Positions 6,036 through 7,354 of a DNA stretch of 7,354 nt are shown here, piece after piece. The notes under the pieces were generated by a model that saw nothing but the letters and a program-made list of their open reading frames with translations, was not told the origin of the DNA and ran no database searches. The position numbers and the translations under genes are program-made. Within the stretch, counting starts at the first letter, position 1. The number at the start of each line of letters is the position of its first letter. Source of the DNA: CAZWZG01 sp964638245 (lineage in GTDB: Bacteria; Pseudomonadota; Alphaproteobacteria; Rhodobacterales; Rhodobacteraceae); NCBI GenBank assembly GCA_964638245.1, contig CAZWZG010000154.1, positions 1 to 7,354 on the forward strand, in the 5' to 3' direction.

Positions 6036-6395
6036 TTCTCTCTCAGCAGCGACAAACTCAAAAGCGCACCCACTGGGTAGCGCCAAGAATCATTGTGCTC
6101 AGAGATTTGGCGATGCGCGCTCTTCAAGCGCTGCATTAAATGGCAGGCCCCGCGTTTTGGCCCAAACTTTAAGCAAACTGTCCGCGTTTTGCGCCGAAGT
6201 AGCGTGCACGGCGTGCCAAGGTCGGCGTAGTCGCTACCACTTCTCACCGGGCGGAACTTTGCGCCCGTAAACGTGCGATGGTGGCGGCGTAGGAACCAAA
6301 CACACCACCGCACTCCGCATTAGATGCGTGGGGGGCATATGGATATTCCGTTTCGGAAAAGCAACGCCCCTGCGCGCCACGCAAAGGAAATGGCG
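6036..6395. other. Non-coding stretch between tRNA-Leu and urtA
   Basis: About 360 bp with no convincing gene on either strand: open frames here have no credible start site and translate to Arg/Ser-rich shadow sequence. Visible structure is limited to short dyads: CGCCAA/TTGGCG (6081-6112), CGGGCG/CGCCCG (6248-6267), CGCAT-TAG-ATGCG (6316-6328) and TTCCG-TTT-CGGAA (6346-6358). A direct repeat CCGCGTTTTG occurs at 6150-6159 and 6182-6191. It must hold the urtA promoter, but I could not find a convincing -35/-10 pair or a sigma-54 GG-N10-GC site. Confidence 0.6.
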
Positions 6396-7354
6396 ATGTC
6401 TAGAAAACTTCTTGCAACAACAGCGGTCCTCGGGGCCTTCGCAGCGCTGCCAGCTGCCGCACAGGACTGTACCATTGACGTTGGTATCCTTCACTCGCTG
6501 TCGGGGTCGCTCGCGATTTCAGAAACGACGTTGAAGAACACCATGGAAATGATGATCGAGCAACAGAACGCAAAGGGTGGCGTTCTGGACTGCCAACTTG
6601 AGCCCGTAGTGGTCGACATCGCCTCGGATTGGCCATTGGCCGCTGAAAAGGCTCGTGAATTGCTTGCCGTGCGCGAAGTAGACGTCATCTTCGGCTGCTG
6701 GACATCGTCATGCCGCAAATCGGTTCTGCCCGTTCTCGAAGAACTGAACGGCCTGATGTATTATCCGGTTCAGTACGAGGGCGAAGAAAGCTCGCGGAAC
6801 GTCTTCTACACCGGCGCTGCTCCCAACCAGCAGGCGATCCCGGCCACGGACTACTACCTTGAAGAACTCGGTGTCGAAAAGTTCGCTCTGCTTGGCACTG
6901 ACTATGTCTACCCGCGCACAACCAACAACATTCTTGAAGCCTACCTCAAGGACGCTGGCATTGCCGAGGAAGACATCTTCGTCAACTACACGCCCTTCGG
7001 TCATTCGGACTGGTCCAAGATCGTCTCTGACGTCGTCGCCCTTGGTGCAGATGGCAAAAAAGTTGGCGTGATTTCAACGATTAACGGTGACGCGAACGTC
7101 GGCTTCTACAAAGAACTGGCCGCACAGGGCGTTGCTGCCGATGACATCCCGGTTGTGGCCTTCTCGGTTGGTGAAGAAGAGCTTTCGGGTCTGGATACAT
7201 CCAACCTTGTCGGCCACCTCGCCGCCTGGAACTACTTCCAGTCTGCCGATGCCGAGATCAATGATGAATGGGTTGCAGCGTGGAAAGAGCGCATGGGTCC
7301 CGATGCCGTGACCAACGACCCAATGGAAGCCCACTATATCGGGTTCCAGATGTG
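6396..7354 (+). CDS. urtA: Urea ABC transporter substrate-binding protein, N-terminal part
   Basis: Partial: 319 codons are present; the family is usually about 420-430 aa, so the last quarter is beyond the right edge. UrtA is the periplasmic urea receptor of the UrtABCDE importer. MSRKLLATTAVLGAF to PAAAQ is a clear Sec signal peptide, with cleavage likely after Ala22. Family landmarks follow: VGILHSLSGSLAISETTL (29-46), FGCWTSSCRKSVLPVLEELNG (99-119), YYPVQYEGEESS (122-133), YTGAAPNQQAIP (138-149), GTDYVYPRTTNN (167-178), STINGDANVGFYKEL (227-241) and GHLAAWNYFQSAD (273-285). The ATG at 6396 is preferred over the in-frame ATG at 6390 because AAAGGA ends 7 nt before 6396 and only 1 nt before 6390. 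urtBCDE would be expected downstream, outside the window. The related short-chain amide receptor FmdD is a less likely alternative. Confidence 0.94.
   Translation, partial: MSRKLLATTAVLGAFAALPAAAQDCTIDVGILHSLSGSLAISETTLKNTMEMMIEQQNAKGGVLDCQLEPVVVDIASDWPLAAEKARELLAVREVDVIFGCWTSSCRKSVLPVLEELNGLMYYPVQYEGEESSRNVFYTGAAPNQQAIPATDYYLEELGVEKFALLGTDYVYPRTTNNILEAYLKDAGIAEEDIFVNYTPFGHSDWSKIVSDVVALGADGKKVGVISTINGDANVGFYKELAAQGVAADDIPVVAFSVGEEELSGLDTSNLVGHLAAWNYFQSADAEINDEWVAAWKERMGPDAVTNDPMEAHYIGFQM

Noticed and set aside
6141..6180. TGGCAGG and TTGGCCC stretches as possible sigma-54 promoter for urtA.
   Set aside because: Neither has the required GG-N10-GC spacing.
6248..6267. CGGGCG-N8-CGCCCG hairpin as a possible terminator.
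   Set aside because: No T run follows on either strand, and it is 210 bp after the tRNA, so a Rho-independent terminator is not supported.
5894..6313. Open frames on both strands across the tRNA, translating to TRTSTSIQTPAPEAGA (minus) and AQVAELVDAPASGAGV (plus).
   Set aside because: These are translations of the tRNA-Leu gene itself, a well-known source of false proteins. The tRNA structure explains the sequence fully.
5949..6395. tRNA-Leu 3' end as an integration (att) site.
   Set aside because: No integrase gene and no duplicate of the tRNA 3' end was seen downstream in the window.

Overview
The window looks like a chromosomal segment of a Roseobacter-group (Rhodobacterales) alphaproteobacterium. 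Evidence: GC-rich DNA, strong G/C preference at third codon positions, GltB/GltD/UrtA proteins of the type I recall from marine Rhodobacteraceae, and an NDUFA9-like SDR next to uppP. This assignment rests on recall of the families, not on a database search. No mobile element, CRISPR array or phage gene was seen.

Left part (1-3823, all leftward). This is one probable transcription unit read right to left: gltD (glutamate synthase small subunit), a GFA/CENP-V zinc protein, a DUF4328 membrane protein, an alpha/beta hydrolase, and gltB (glutamate synthase large subunit, cut by the window edge). The two subunits of one enzyme are thus split by three genes of unknown role. From the GFA gene on, each stop overlaps the next start (TGATG, ATGA, ATGA), which suggests tight translational coupling. 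The only gap in the unit (2289-2392) holds four 11-bp tandem repeats and a small dyad.

Middle part (3824-5821). A 221-bp divergent region separates gltD from rightward uppP (undecaprenyl-diphosphate phosphatase, cell-wall lipid carrier recycling). uppP meets a leftward NDUFA9-like NAD(P)-binding SDR tail to tail, with the coding ends overlapping by 29 bp.

Right part (5822-7354). Divergent promoters serve the SDR gene and a class II tRNA-Leu(CAG) with its CCA encoded. The tRNA has a near-ideal TTGACA-N17-TATCGA promoter. After about 360 bp of apparently non-coding DNA comes urtA, the periplasmic urea-binding protein of an ABC transporter, running off the right edge.

Two nitrogen-assimilation functions (GOGAT and urea uptake) therefore lie within about 6 kb, though on different transcripts. 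The parts least explained by standard annotation are the three passenger genes inside the glutamate synthase operon and the phased 11-bp repeat ahead of them. I saw no clearly new defence, mobile or biosynthetic system.
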